From CAVQBJ01 sp963819075 (GTDB lineage: Bacteria; Actinomycetota; Thermoleophilia; Solirubrobacterales; Solirubrobacteraceae): a stretch of DNA of 64,000 nt. The DNA is taken from positions 186,001 through 250,000 of the forward strand of contig CAWFUP010000008.1 of NCBI GenBank assembly GCA_963819075.1, written 5' to 3'. The position numbers and the translations under genes are program-made. Position 1 is the first letter of the stretch. The number at the start of each line of letters is the position of its first letter. Under the pieces are notes generated by a model. That model did no database searches. It saw only the letters and a list, made by a program, of their open reading frames with translations, and had not been told where the DNA came from. Below are positions 8,366-16,410 of the stretch, piece after piece.

Positions 8366-8476
8366 ATGAACTCGCGCGACCTCGGAGCCGATCACACGCT
8401 GGCCGCACCCAGCGGCACCCGCGACCGCCTGCTGAGCGCGCTCGGGGCGCCAGCGCGGAGCGGAGACTGGCGATGA
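8366..8476 (+). CDS. Possible 36-residue leader ORF coupled to tetR
   Basis: An ATG at 8366 opens a 36-codon frame ending in TGA at 8474-8476, so its last bases overlap the tetR ATG at 8473 (ATGA). The product would be hydrophilic, with no recognised motif. The exact four-base overlap is the arrangement used for translational coupling throughout this window, which is the main reason to list it. There is no strong ribosome site. It could equally be a chance frame in GC-rich DNA. It lies just downstream of the palindrome at 8338-8347. Confidence 0.25.
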   Translation: MNSRDLGADHTLAAPSGTRDRLLSALGAPARSGDWR

Positions 8477-9126
8477 GCGCCCGGCCGGAGGCGCCCGGCC
8501 GCGCCGGCTCGCCGCCCCGCGGGTCGGTTCGCCGCGCGCGCAACGGAACCGAGGAGGCGATCCTCGCCGCCGCGCGGCAGATGATCGACGAGGATGGCTA
8601 TGCCGGGATGACGATCGAGGCGATCGCCCGCCGTGCGTTCGTCAGCCGTACCGCGGTCTACTTCTACTTCCCGAACAAACGGGCCGTCGTCGACCGGCTC
8701 ATCCAGCAGGCGTTCAGCGACATGTACCGCGCCGCGGCGATCTACCTCGACGGCGAGGGAGATCCCCGCCGCGACCTGCATCTCGGCCTGCGCCGCGTCG
8801 TGGCGGTCGTCAACCGCGACGCGCCGGTGCTGCTGCTCGTCGGCTACCTGCATGGGATGGACGACCATCTCCCCCCGGAGTGGGCACCATACATCGAGCG
8901 CTTCGTCGCGGCCGGCGAGGCGCGCATCGCACGCGACCAGGAGCGGGGCATCGCCCCGAGCGACATCCCGGCACGGCTGTCGGCCCAGGCGCTGCTGGCG
9001 ATGGTCGAGCGCCACATCACGCTCGAGGTGATCCGCGGCCAGCGCGACGCGGCGGTGCACGTGCGGGCGCTCGCCGAGCTGTGGTGGCGCGCCGTCTACT
9101 TCCCCCGCGAGGCGACCAAGCGCTGA
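8473..9126 (+). CDS. TetR-family transcriptional regulator
   Basis: A 217-residue one-component repressor. The helix-turn-helix is at about residues 25-70, with EEAILAAARQMIDEDGYAGM and the recognition part SRTAVYFYFPNKRAVVDRL, a textbook TetR signature. The C-terminal helical domain has no recognised ligand motif. The first 20 residues are Arg/Pro-rich. It follows the fab operon in the same direction, 199 bases after fabF, so control of fatty acid synthesis genes is a reasonable guess (TetR-type FasR does this in other actinobacteria), but the sequence does not prove it. The possible operator at 8338-8347 lies upstream. Confidence 0.9.
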   Translation: MSARPEAPGRAGSPPRGSVRRARNGTEEAILAAARQMIDEDGYAGMTIEAIARRAFVSRTAVYFYFPNKRAVVDRLIQQAFSDMYRAAAIYLDGEGDPRRDLHLGLRRVVAVVNRDAPVLLLVGYLHGMDDHLPPEWAPYIERFVAAGEARIARDQERGIAPSDIPARLSAQALLAMVERHITLEVIRGQRDAAVHVRALAELWWRAVYFPREATKR

Positions 9127-9171
9127 CCGGCTTGACGGCCCGCGTCCGCGCAGCGGACACTTGGGCGGCAC

Positions 9172-9489
9172 ATGACGACGAGCCGACCACCGGATCCGCG
9201 CCGGCCGGGCGAGCGACCGGCCGCTGCGCCGACGCCCGCCGTGCCGTATTGGCGTGACGCGAACGGCCAGCGGACGAACCTGCAACTCGTGCTCGCGGGA
9301 CGCCACCCCGGGGCACGCGAGCAGACGGTGACCGACCACGCGGACGCAATCTGCCGAATCGTGCGGGCGGCGGGAGCCGCCCGCCTGGAGGGACGCCATC
9401 GCGAGGCGCGAGCGCTCGCGGCACACGCGAGCAAGCTCTGCGGCGAGCTCGTCGGCCTGTGGCCGGCCGGCGCCGATCGGCCGCTGTAG
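9172..9489 (+). CDS. Small hypothetical protein
   Basis: A 105-residue frame between tetR and the convergent fabI, 45 bases after tetR. The N-terminal 25 residues are Pro/Arg-rich; the rest looks like an Ala/Leu-rich helical domain beginning around YWRDANGQRTNLQLVLAG, with two scattered cysteines. There is no signal peptide, membrane segment or known motif, and no clear Shine-Dalgarno before the ATG. The composition is protein-like, and no frame on the opposite strand competes convincingly, so I keep it with limited confidence. Confidence 0.45.
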   Translation: MTTSRPPDPRRPGERPAAAPTPAVPYWRDANGQRTNLQLVLAGRHPGAREQTVTDHADAICRIVRAAGAARLEGRHREARALAAHASKLCGELVGLWPAGADRPL

Positions 9490-9504
9490 CGTCCCTGGCC
9501 TCGG

Positions 9505-10350
9505 TCAGCTCCCGTCGCCGTGCGCCTGGCCCGCCGGGGGCTCGCCCCCCGCCGCGGTCTCACCAGCCGGGACGGCCGCGCCGATCGCGTGCACGCCGCC
9601 ATCCACGTGGAGGATCTCCCCGGTGATGCCGCGGGCCAGGTCGGACAGCAGGAACAGGCACGCGTCGGCCACCGGCGTCGCGTCGTGGAGGTCCCAGCCG
9701 AGCGGCGCCTGGGCCAACCAGGCCTCGGCGAGCACGTCGAAGCCCTCGATGTTGCTCGCGGCCACCGTGCTGAGCGGGCCCGCGGCGACGAGGTTGGAGC
9801 GGATGCGCATCGGGCCGAGGTCGCGCGCCAGGTAGCGGCTGATCGACTCCAGCGCGGCCTTGGCCACCCCTTGCCAGTCGTAGATCGGCCAGGCGACACT
9901 GGCATCGAAGTCGAGGCCGACAACCGACGCGCCGTCGGGTGCCGCTCGCAGGAGCGCCAGCAACCCGGCGGCGAGCGCCTTCAGCGAGAACGCCGAGGTC
10001 TGGAACGCGGTCAGCGCCGACTCGCTGGGCGTCGACAGGAAGCGCCCGCCGAGCGCGTCGGGTGGTGCGAAGGCGATCGCGTGCAGCAGCCCGTCGAGAT
10101 GCCCCCAGCGCTCGGTCAGCTCGGCGGCGACCGCCTCGATCTGGGCGGGCTCGTTGACGTCGAGCTCGAGCACGTCGGCGGGGATCGGCAGTCGCTTGGC
10201 GATCCGCTCGGTGATCCGCAGGCCGCGACCGAAGCCGCTCAGCACGATCTCCGCCCCCTCGCGCTGGGCGGCAGCGGCCACCGAGTAGGCGATCGAGCCT
10301 TCCGTGAGTACGCCGGTGATGAGCAGCCGCTTGTCGGCGAGCAGAGCCAT
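9505..10350 (-). CDS. fabI: Enoyl-ACP reductase (NADH), FabI type
   Basis: FabI performs the last step of each fatty acid elongation cycle, reducing enoyl-ACP. The 281-residue protein is an atypical short-chain dehydrogenase with the FabI start (LLITGVLTEGSIAYSVA, residues 9-25) and the Tyr-x6-Lys pair Y157/K164 in YDWQGVAK. The end SDLARGITGEILHVDGG is characteristic. A tail of about 20 Gly/Ala/Pro residues follows the conserved domain. I start it at the ATG at 10348-10350, where similarity to the family begins; the frame is open far upstream only as a shadow of the MFS gene. It is not in the fab operon but converges on it and is divergent from the MFS exporter at 10558. This enzyme class is the target of triclosan and isoniazid-type inhibitors. 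Confidence 0.93.
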   Translation of the reverse strand: MALLADKRLLITGVLTEGSIAYSVAAAAQREGAEIVLSGFGRGLRITERIAKRLPIPADVLELDVNEPAQIEAVAAELTERWGHLDGLLHAIAFAPPDALGGRFLSTPSESALTAFQTSAFSLKALAAGLLALLRAAPDGASVVGLDFDASVAWPIYDWQGVAKAALESISRYLARDLGPMRIRSNLVAAGPLSTVAASNIEGFDVLAEAWLAQAPLGWDLHDATPVADACLFLLSDLARGITGEILHVDGGVHAIGAAVPAGETAAGGEPPAGQAHGDGS

Positions 10351-10557
10351 GCGGCCGCAAGGTCTACCGGGCCGGCAGGACGGCGTCGTCCCCGTTTCAC
10401 GCTCGGCGCCGATGCGTCGAACCTCCGCGATGCGGACCGCGGGTTCATATAGTGGTGGCCGACCGGCAGTGACAGGCGCCGGCGGAGCGCTCGTCGTGGA
10501 GCGCGCCTCGTTCGGGGTCGCCGGGCGAGCAAGAAGCGACCGGAAGTGAGGAGGCCC

Positions 10558-12123
10558 ATGGACCGCAAGTGGTGGACGCTCATCGCCGTCTCGGTGGGGA
10601 TCTTCATGCTCCTCCTCGACATCACGGTCGTTAATGTGGCGCTGCCGTCGATCCGCCTGGCGCTGCACTCGAGCTTCAGCGACCTGCAATGGGTCGTCGA
10701 CGCCTACTCGCTCACGCTCGCCGCGTTCCTGCTCACCGCCGGCGCACTCGCCGACCTGCTCGGGCGCAAGCGTGTGTTCGCGGTCGGCCTGGTCATCTTC
10801 AGCGCCTCCTCGGCGTGGTGCGGGCTGTCGACCAGCCCCCTCGAGCTGAACCTCGCCCGGGGGGTGCAGGGCGTCGGCGGCGCGATCATGTTCGCGACGT
10901 CGCTCGCGCTCATCGCGCAGGCCTTCCAGGGTCGTGACCGCGGCACCGCCTTCGGCGTCTTCGGGGCGGTCACCGGCGCGGCGGTGGCCGTCGGACCGCT
11001 CGTCGGCGGAGCGATCACCTCGGCCATCGGCTGGGAGTGGATCTTCTTCGTGAACGTGCCGATCGGCATCGCCGCGGTCGCCATCACAGTCACGCAGGTC
11101 GCCGAGTCGCGGGACCCGAACGCAACCGGGGTCGACTGGGCCGGCCTGGTCACCTTCTCGGGTGCGCTGTTCATGCTCGTCTTCGCGCTCGTGCAAGGCA
11201 ACGCGAAGGGCTGGGGTTCGGTCCAGATCGTCACGCTGCTCGTCGGCTCCGCCGTGCTGCTCGCGCTGTTCGTCGTCGCCGAGCGCACCCAGGAGCGACC
11301 GATGCTCGAGCTTTCGCTGTTCCGCTGCCCGGCGTTCACGGGCGCGAGCGTCGTCGCGTTCGCGATCTCGGCCTCGATCTTCTCGCTGTTCCTGTACCAG
11401 ACGCTGTACCTGCAGAACCTGCTCGGCTACGGCCCATTGCAGGCCGGCCTGCGCTTCCTGCCGCTGACGCTGCTCGCCTTCGCCGTGGCTCCCGTCTCGG
11501 GCCGGCTCAGCGTGCGCATGCCCGTGCGGCTGCTGCTCGGAACCGGCCTGCTGCTCATCAGCATCGGCCTGCTCCTCCAGTCGCGCGTGAGCGCGAGCTC
11601 GACCTGGACCGTGCTCATCCCGGGGTTCATCTTCGGCGGCGCGGGCGTCGGGCTCGTCAATCCGGCGCTCGCCTCCACGGCGATCGGCGTGGTGCCTCCG
11701 GCCCGCAGCGGCATGGCCTCCGGGATCAACAGCACGTTCCGCCAGGTGGGGATCGCGACGGGCATCGCCGGTCTCGGCGCCGTCTTCCAGCACGAGGTGA
11801 CGCAGCGCACCGTCTCCACGCTCGTCAGCTCCCCGCATGGCGCGGCGATCCTCTCGGCCACCCACACCGCCCTGCCGGGGGCGCTGCAGGCCGGCGGCGT
11901 CGGGGCGATCGCGAGCGCGCTCGCCCCGGCGGCCCGCGTCTCGCTCAACCACGCGTACCAGACGGGCTTCACCGGGGCGCTCAGCGAGATCAGCATCATC
12001 GCCGCCGCCGTCGCGTTCATCGGCTCGATGCTCGCCTTCGTGCTCGTGCGCCAGCGCGACTTCGTCGCCAGCGGCGCGGCCGCCGGGGCACACGACGCCG
12101 CGGCCGCGCCGGCGGCCGCGTAG
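10558..12123 (+). CDS. MFS exporter, DHA2 (EmrB/QacA) type
   Basis: A 521-residue membrane protein with about 14 hydrophobic segments. TM1 carries LLDITVVNVALPSI, the DHA2 motif D1, and the loop after TM2 reads GALADLLGRKR; RGVQGVGGAIMFATSLALIA follows as in EmrB/QacA exporters. The ATG at 10558 follows AGGAGG (10549-10554); an in-frame GTG at 10546 overlaps that site and is less likely. The C-terminal 20 residues are Ala-rich and cytoplasmic. It is divergent from fabI across about 200 bases containing a TATAGT at 10448-10453 that may belong to its promoter. Downstream lies the long inverted repeat at 12134-12297. The substrate is unknown. Confidence 0.9.
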   Translation: MDRKWWTLIAVSVGIFMLLLDITVVNVALPSIRLALHSSFSDLQWVVDAYSLTLAAFLLTAGALADLLGRKRVFAVGLVIFSASSAWCGLSTSPLELNLARGVQGVGGAIMFATSLALIAQAFQGRDRGTAFGVFGAVTGAAVAVGPLVGGAITSAIGWEWIFFVNVPIGIAAVAITVTQVAESRDPNATGVDWAGLVTFSGALFMLVFALVQGNAKGWGSVQIVTLLVGSAVLLALFVVAERTQERPMLELSLFRCPAFTGASVVAFAISASIFSLFLYQTLYLQNLLGYGPLQAGLRFLPLTLLAFAVAPVSGRLSVRMPVRLLLGTGLLLISIGLLLQSRVSASSTWTVLIPGFIFGGAGVGLVNPALASTAIGVVPPARSGMASGINSTFRQVGIATGIAGLGAVFQHEVTQRTVSTLVSSPHGAAILSATHTALPGALQAGGVGAIASALAPAARVSLNHAYQTGFTGALSEISIIAAAVAFIGSMLAFVLVRQRDFVASGAAAGAHDAAAAPAAA

Positions 12124-12133
12124 GCCTATCGCC

Positions 12134-12297
12134 GTGCGTATCCGGTTAGCTCCGGTAGCGCTGCCGCATTCGGGGGTGCACGTCGTTTCTATGAATATCT
12201 CACGGAAAGGACGTGCACCCTGGCGAATCGGCGGCCCGAACGAACCGACAGACGGCCCTGACCCCAGCACCACTACCTGACGCAACCGGATACGCAC
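12134..12297. repeat. Nested inverted repeat in a convergent intergenic region
   Basis: Two perfect inverted repeats are nested. The outer arms GTGCGTATCCGGTT (12134-12147) and AACCGGATACGCAC (12284-12297) are 14 bases each. The inner arms GGGTGCACGTC (12174-12184) and GACGTGCACCC (12210-12220) are 11 bases around a 25-base loop. Between them further partial matches exist (CCGGTAG with CTACCTG, CCGCATTCG with CGAATCGGCGG), while the 3' arm has about 30 extra bases, so the whole 164 bases could fold as one long imperfect hairpin with a side branch. It lies between the convergent MFS gene and narL-type gene. It may be a bidirectional terminator, a structured RNA or a MITE-like remnant. Confidence 0.75.
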
Positions 12298-12367
12298 CCG
12301 CCATCGCAACACCTCAAGTGCGTCCTCTCAGCGCCGGGGCGAGCCGATAGGTGGAATCCGGTCGAGG

Positions 12368-13045
12368 TCACACGCCGTCGCGCTCCGACGGCGGCGGCCG
12401 CCCGCCCTGCGCCTGGATGAGCAGCGCGACGGCCTGCACCCGCGTCCTCGCTCCGAGCTTGCTGATCGCGTTGCGAATGTGCGTGCGAACCGTCTCGGCC
12501 GAGACGAACAGCTCATCGGCGACCTGCTCGCCCGTGAGCCCCTCAGCCAGAAGCTCGAGGATCTGACGCTCACGGCGAGTCAATTCCGACACCCGCCCCG
12601 CCGCCGCTCGGTCGGCCACGAGCGCCGCCAGGCCCACGTCGACGTATGTGCCGCCGGCCGCGACACGCCGCAGCGCCTCGAACAAGGACGCCGGCGGCGA
12701 CCCCTTCAGCACGAAGCCCCGCGCCCCCGACGCGCTTGCCTCCCGTAGGCGCTCGGCATCGGTCTCACCGGTGTAGAGCACGATCGCGGCGTCCGAGTCG
12801 CGTTCGAGAGCCGCCCGCACGACATCCACACCACTGCCGTCGGGCAATCCGAGGTCGACGAGCCCCACGTCGAAGCGCCGCCGGGCCAGCAGGACACGTG
12901 CCTCCGACACGCCCGCGGCCACGCCGGCGATCCGCATGCCCGCATCGCGGAGCAGCAACTCCAGGCCCTTGCGCACCGCCAGATGGTCCTCGACGAGGAA
13001 GATCTCGAGGTCTCGCTTCGGGAGGTCGCTGATCGGCACTGGCAC
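12368..13045 (-). CDS. NarL/FixJ-family response regulator
   Basis: A 225-residue regulator with a receiver domain (about 12-130) and a LuxR-type helix-turn-helix (about 155-215). The acidic pocket E19/D20, phospho-acceptor D64 (GLVDLGLP), T92 and K114 (FVLKG) are all present. The output domain contains ELTRRERQILELLAEGLT and VSAETVRTHIRNAISKLGA. It is the last gene of the stressosome operon, 20 bases after the receiver-EAL gene, and the HisKA_3-type kinase two genes upstream is the natural phosphodonor. It is therefore the likely transcriptional output of the system. Its targets are unknown. Confidence 0.93.
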   Translation of the reverse strand: MPVPISDLPKRDLEIFLVEDHLAVRKGLELLLRDAGMRIAGVAAGVSEARVLLARRRFDVGLVDLGLPDGSGVDVVRAALERDSDAAIVLYTGETDAERLREASASGARGFVLKGSPPASLFEALRRVAAGGTYVDVGLAALVADRAAAGRVSELTRRERQILELLAEGLTGEQVADELFVSAETVRTHIRNAISKLGARTRVQAVALLIQAQGGRPPPSERDGV

Positions 13046-13065
13046 ACACCCCGGCGCTGGACGCC

Positions 13066-14253
13066 CTATTCGCCCGTTCCCGCCGGAGCGCCCGTGATGT
13101 GCTGGCCCGGTAGCCGGCGCGGAGCGCCCAGGAGATAGCCCTGCCCGAACCGGACGCCGAGGGTGCGCAGCGCGTCGAGCTGCGCCGGCGTCTCGATCCC
13201 CTCGGCGATGATCTCGGCCTGCGACTCGTCCGCGAACGTGACCATGCCTCGGGCCAGCGCCTGCCGGCGCGGGTCGATATCGATGCTCCTGGTCAGAGAG
13301 ACGTCGAGCTTGATGAAGTTCGGCGCCAGCTGCAGGGTGTGACGCAGGCTCGCGAAGCCGGCCCCCGCATCGTCGACCGCCAAGCCCACGCCGCAGAGAC
13401 GCAGCGTATCGAGGGTGACGCCGAGCGCCGCATAGTCATCGACGGCGGCATGCTCGGTGATCTCGACCACGATGCGATGGCTCGCCGCGGCATGCGCGAG
13501 CAGCGACGCGCACATCGGTAAGGCGTTGGGAGACAGGTTGATAGCGAGGAATGTCGTGGCCGGCAAGCGGGCGGCCAGGGCGAGGGCCGCGGTGACCGCC
13601 GCCAGCTCGAGCTCGACGCCGAGCGACACGCTCGCCGCCTGCGCGAACCAACGATCCGGCCCCTGGTCGGGCGGCGGGTGAAAGCGCGCCAGCGCCTCGA
13701 ATCCGACCGGCGTGGCGGTGTCCAGGTCGACGATCGGCTGGCATACCATGTCCAGCCCGCGATGGTCGATCGCCTGGTGGATCCGCGCCGCGAGAGCGTC
13801 GCGCTCGCTGCGACGCTCATGCTCGCCGGCCAGGTGGCCACTCAACTCGGCGATCACGTCGCTCGCAACCTCGGCGGCGAGCACGCTCTCGCCGCGCGCG
13901 GCGCGGCGGATCGTCTCGATCAGCTCGTCGGCAGTCGTGCCCTTCAGTGCGTAACTCGTCGCACCGGAGCGGAGCATGTCGAGCACGATCGCGCGATCGG
14001 TGTGCGCCGTGAAGGCCACGATGCGCGTGCGCGGGCAGAGCCGGTGGATCTCGCGGGCAGCGTGCGGGCCGCCGCCCGGCATCCGCACGTCGAGCAGCGC
14101 CACATCGGGCCTGACCCGTTGCGCGAGCACGATCGCTTCGGCGGCGTCCCCCGCCAAGCCGACGAGCTCGAAGTCCTCGGTCGAGCCCACGAGCAGCGCG
14201 AGGAGCTCGCGCAGACGCGGCTCGTCGTCGGCGACGAGCACCGTCGTCGCCAT
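13066..14253 (-). CDS. Response regulator with c-di-GMP phosphodiesterase (EAL) output
   Basis: A 395-residue receiver-EAL protein. The receiver (2-120) has D9/D10, phospho-acceptor D55 (VALLDVRMPGG), T82 and K104. The EAL domain (about 155-385) keeps the core catalytic motifs: FEALARF at about 185-191, the acidic pair region EITEH, DDAGAGFASL, KLD, AEGIET and GQGYLLG, so it is probably an active enzyme hydrolysing c-di-GMP to pGpG. The ATG at 14253 shares a base with the stop of the upstream kinase gene; an in-frame GTG one codon earlier is an alternative. Its position makes it the probable partner of that kinase and links the stressosome operon to c-di-GMP. Confidence 0.92.
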   Translation of the reverse strand: MATTVLVADDEPRLRELLALLVGSTEDFELVGLAGDAAEAIVLAQRVRPDVALLDVRMPGGGPHAAREIHRLCPRTRIVAFTAHTDRAIVLDMLRSGATSYALKGTTADELIETIRRAARGESVLAAEVASDVIAELSGHLAGEHERRSERDALAARIHQAIDHRGLDMVCQPIVDLDTATPVGFEALARFHPPPDQGPDRWFAQAASVSLGVELELAAVTAALALAARLPATTFLAINLSPNALPMCASLLAHAAASHRIVVEITEHAAVDDYAALGVTLDTLRLCGVGLAVDDAGAGFASLRHTLQLAPNFIKLDVSLTRSIDIDPRRQALARGMVTFADESQAEIIAEGIETPAQLDALRTLGVRFGQGYLLGAPRRLPGQHITGAPAGTGE

Positions 14254-15377
14254 CACGGCTCCGCTGCCCGTCCGGCGGCGTCGGGGACCCAGCAGCGAAC
14301 GGTCGTGCCGCCGGGGCCGCTGTCGACGCGCAGCCAGCCGCCGACGAGCTCCGCCCGCTCGCGCATCACCGGAAGGCCGAGATGCCCCGGCTCGGCCGCA
14401 GCTCCCACGTAGAAGCCCCGGCCGTCGTCGCTGATGTCCGCGAGCACTCCCCCATTGCTCGAGCTCAGCGCGACGCGCACGACCGACGCCCGGGCGTGCT
14501 TGCGCACGTTGGACAGAGCCTCGCGCACGATGCGAAGCGCTACCGTCGCCGCCTCGGGACCAAGTCCGCCGTCCAGTTCGTCGATCAGCTCGACCCTGAG
14601 CGGGACTTCCTCCGCGACCTGTTGCAGCGCCGCGCGAACGGCCGGCACCAGCCCGTCTCGCTCGAGGTCGGGCGCCTCGAGGCCGACGATGAGCCGTCGC
14701 AGGCGCTGGATCGCATCGCTGACCGACTGCTCGAGCTCATTCAGTCCCTGCGCCTGATCGACGTCGGTCGCCGAGCGGCGGAGCAAGGCGAGTCGCAAGA
14801 TCACCCCGGTCATCGCCTGGACGGCGTCGTCGTGAACCTCCGCGGCGATTCGATGACGCTCCTGCTCCTGCGCCGCGACGATTTCGGCGACCTGGCGTCG
14901 TCGAGCGGCGGCCGTATCCTCCACGCCGCGCACGCGGTCACGGACGTTGTCGAGCTCACCGAGCTGCCTGTCGATTACGGTCTCGAGATGCTCCAGGAGC
15001 GCCGGCCCGCCTCCGCCATCTCGGGGCCCGAACCTGAGCTCGCGTAGCTCGTCGGTGTGACGTTCGATGAGCGCCGTCAGCTGCCGCCCGGCGGCCGATG
15101 CCTCGTCGAGGCTGGCGTAGGCCATCTGAAACGGCGCGAGCGCCTCGACGAACACCGCGGTGACGTCGGCCGACGTCCTTGTCGAGCTGGGAGCCGAGAG
15201 CATCAACTCGTCGACCAGATCGCGATGGATCGAGAACAGCACCAGTGGGCCGAGGCCGAACTCGAGAGCGCTGCGCCCGACGTCGTAGGCGTCTGTGAGC
15301 GCGAGCTCGCCGTCGCCGGCGAGGTAGCGCCGCATCGCGGCGCTGTAGCGCTGGGCCAGCTCCTGCGCCGCGGTCAT
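14253..15377 (-). CDS. Histidine kinase with RsbU-type N-terminal domain
   Basis: A 374-residue cytoplasmic sensor kinase without membrane helices. Residues 1-95 resemble the N-terminal RsbT-binding domain of the phosphatase RsbU (AQRYSAAMRRYLAGDGE then ALEFGLGPLVLFSIH). A helical linker leads to a HisKA_3 dimerisation domain with phospho-acceptor H182 (AAEVHDDAVQ) and a HATPase_c domain ending with GHLGLPVMRERAELVGG. Its ATG overlaps the rsbX stop (ATGA). In Bacillus, RsbT freed from the stressosome activates RsbU through that N-terminal domain; here the same domain precedes a kinase, so RsbT may switch the kinase. The domain assignment is by eye and is the key point to verify. Confidence 0.9.
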   Translation of the reverse strand: MTAAQELAQRYSAAMRRYLAGDGELALTDAYDVGRSALEFGLGPLVLFSIHRDLVDELMLSAPSSTRTSADVTAVFVEALAPFQMAYASLDEASAAGRQLTALIERHTDELRELRFGPRDGGGGPALLEHLETVIDRQLGELDNVRDRVRGVEDTAAARRRQVAEIVAAQEQERHRIAAEVHDDAVQAMTGVILRLALLRRSATDVDQAQGLNELEQSVSDAIQRLRRLIVGLEAPDLERDGLVPAVRAALQQVAEEVPLRVELIDELDGGLGPEAATVALRIVREALSNVRKHARASVVRVALSSSNGGVLADISDDGRGFYVGAAAEPGHLGLPVMRERAELVGGWLRVDSGPGGTTVRCWVPDAAGRAAEP

Positions 15378-16015
15378 TGGCTCGGGCCACCGTCGTAGCG
15401 CGCCACCAGGACGAGCGCATCGTCGCGTCCGGCGTCGCCGTGTTCGAGGATCCGCCGTGCGTTCTCGTCCAGCGAGGCGCGCCGATCGTAGGCCCCGATC
15501 GCGTCGGGATCGACGCCGTCGGTGGCAAACACGAGTGCCGCGCCGGCCCGCAGGCGCTCCTCGCTTACGCGGACCGGCGGCAGGGAGCGACCCGCGATGC
15601 CGCCGGGCAGCACGAGCCAGCGCACCGCCGACGCCGGCTCGGGCGGGAACAGGGCGGCGACGACATTCCCCACGCCCACCCAGGCGAGGCGCCCGGACTC
15701 GTGCACCTGCGCCAGGGTGAGGACGGCGCCACGCGTCTGGCGCAGCGCTTCGTCACATGCGCGCAACAGCGCGAGCGGCGGATCCGCCGCCCGCGCACGC
15801 ATCCGCTCCACGGCCCGCTGCGAGGCTCTCGCGGCCGGCGCTCCATGACCGAGCCCGTCGACGACGGCGAGCAGGGTGCCATCCCCGTGCTCGAGCGCCA
15901 GGAAGGCGTCGCCGGACGACCGCTCGAGACTGCGCTGCGCGGTCGCCCAGCGCATGCAGCCGGCGTGGCGCGGGCCGCCGGCGGTCAGCCGCGTCACGGC
16001 CACCGCGCCGCCCAT
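15374..16015 (-). CDS. rsbX: RsbX-like serine phosphatase
   Basis: A 213-residue PP2C/SpoIIE-type phosphatase consisting of the catalytic domain alone. Metal-binding motifs are visible: GDAFLA (D36), VVDGLGHG (D53) and FATDGVDPDA (about 173-182). In stressosome systems RsbX removes phosphate from RsbS and RsbR to reset the complex. It follows rsbT, overlapping it by 22 bases, and its stop overlaps the kinase start. The domain is short and lacks an N-terminal RsbT-binding region, which fits RsbX rather than RsbU. Confidence 0.9.
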   Translation of the reverse strand: MGGAVAVTRLTAGGPRHAGCMRWATAQRSLERSSGDAFLALEHGDGTLLAVVDGLGHGAPAARASQRAVERMRARAADPPLALLRACDEALRQTRGAVLTLAQVHESGRLAWVGVGNVVAALFPPEPASAVRWLVLPGGIAGRSLPPVRVSEERLRAGAALVFATDGVDPDAIGAYDRRASLDENARRILEHGDAGRDDALVLVARYDGGPSQ

Positions 16016-16410
16016 TTCGTGATGGTTACGATCGTTCCGGCGCCGGGCTCGGAACGGATCTCGAAGTGGTCGCAGATGCGGCGGCAGCCGGGGAGCCCAA
16101 GGCCGAGGCCGTTGGACGAGGAGTAGCCGTCGCGCAATGCCAGCTCCAGATCGGCGATCCCGGGACCGCCATCGCGGGCGACGACGTGCACGCCCCGCCG
16201 GCGGTCCTCCTCGACGAGGCTGATGCGGATCTCCCCTTCGCCGGCATAGAGCAGGATGTTGCGCGCCAGTTCCGACACGGCGGTCGCCGTCAGCGCCAGA
16301 TCGCCGGGGCTGAAGCCGAGAGCCGCCGCGGTCTCTCGCGCGCGACGACGCGCGTCGACGACGTCGCCGTCGGTGCCGATCGCCACGGTCTCGACCTCAC
16401 CGACGAGCAT
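15994..16410 (-). CDS. rsbT: RsbT-like stressosome switch kinase
   Basis: A 138-residue GHKL-fold serine kinase. The N box is SELARNILLY (N51), followed by ARDGGPGI (D80) and the glycine-rich lid GLGLGLPGCRRI (101-112). This is the RsbT form rather than RsbW. In known systems RsbT is held by the RsbR-RsbS core, phosphorylates both on stress, and is released to activate a downstream partner. It overlaps rsbS by 14 bases and rsbX by 22, consistent with a single operon. The likely downstream partner here is the kinase at 14253-15377. Confidence 0.92.
   Translation of the reverse strand: MLVGEVETVAIGTDGDVVDARRRARETAAALGFSPGDLALTATAVSELARNILLYAGEGEIRISLVEEDRRRGVHVVARDGGPGIADLELALRDGYSSSNGLGLGLPGCRRICDHFEIRSEPGAGTIVTITKWAARWP

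Noticed and set aside
12134..12297. Integron attC site
   Set aside because: The long hairpin recalls attC, but the core-site heptamers (GTTRRRY/RYYYAAC) are not both present and no integrase gene is nearby.
9505..12312. A 935-residue minus-strand frame that includes fabI
   Set aside because: The part beyond 10350 is a shadow of the MFS gene; FabI homology starts at the ATG at 10348-10350.
15374..16015. RsbU rather than RsbX
   Set aside because: The phosphatase lacks an N-terminal RsbT-binding domain and has RsbX length; the RsbU-like N-terminus is on the following kinase.
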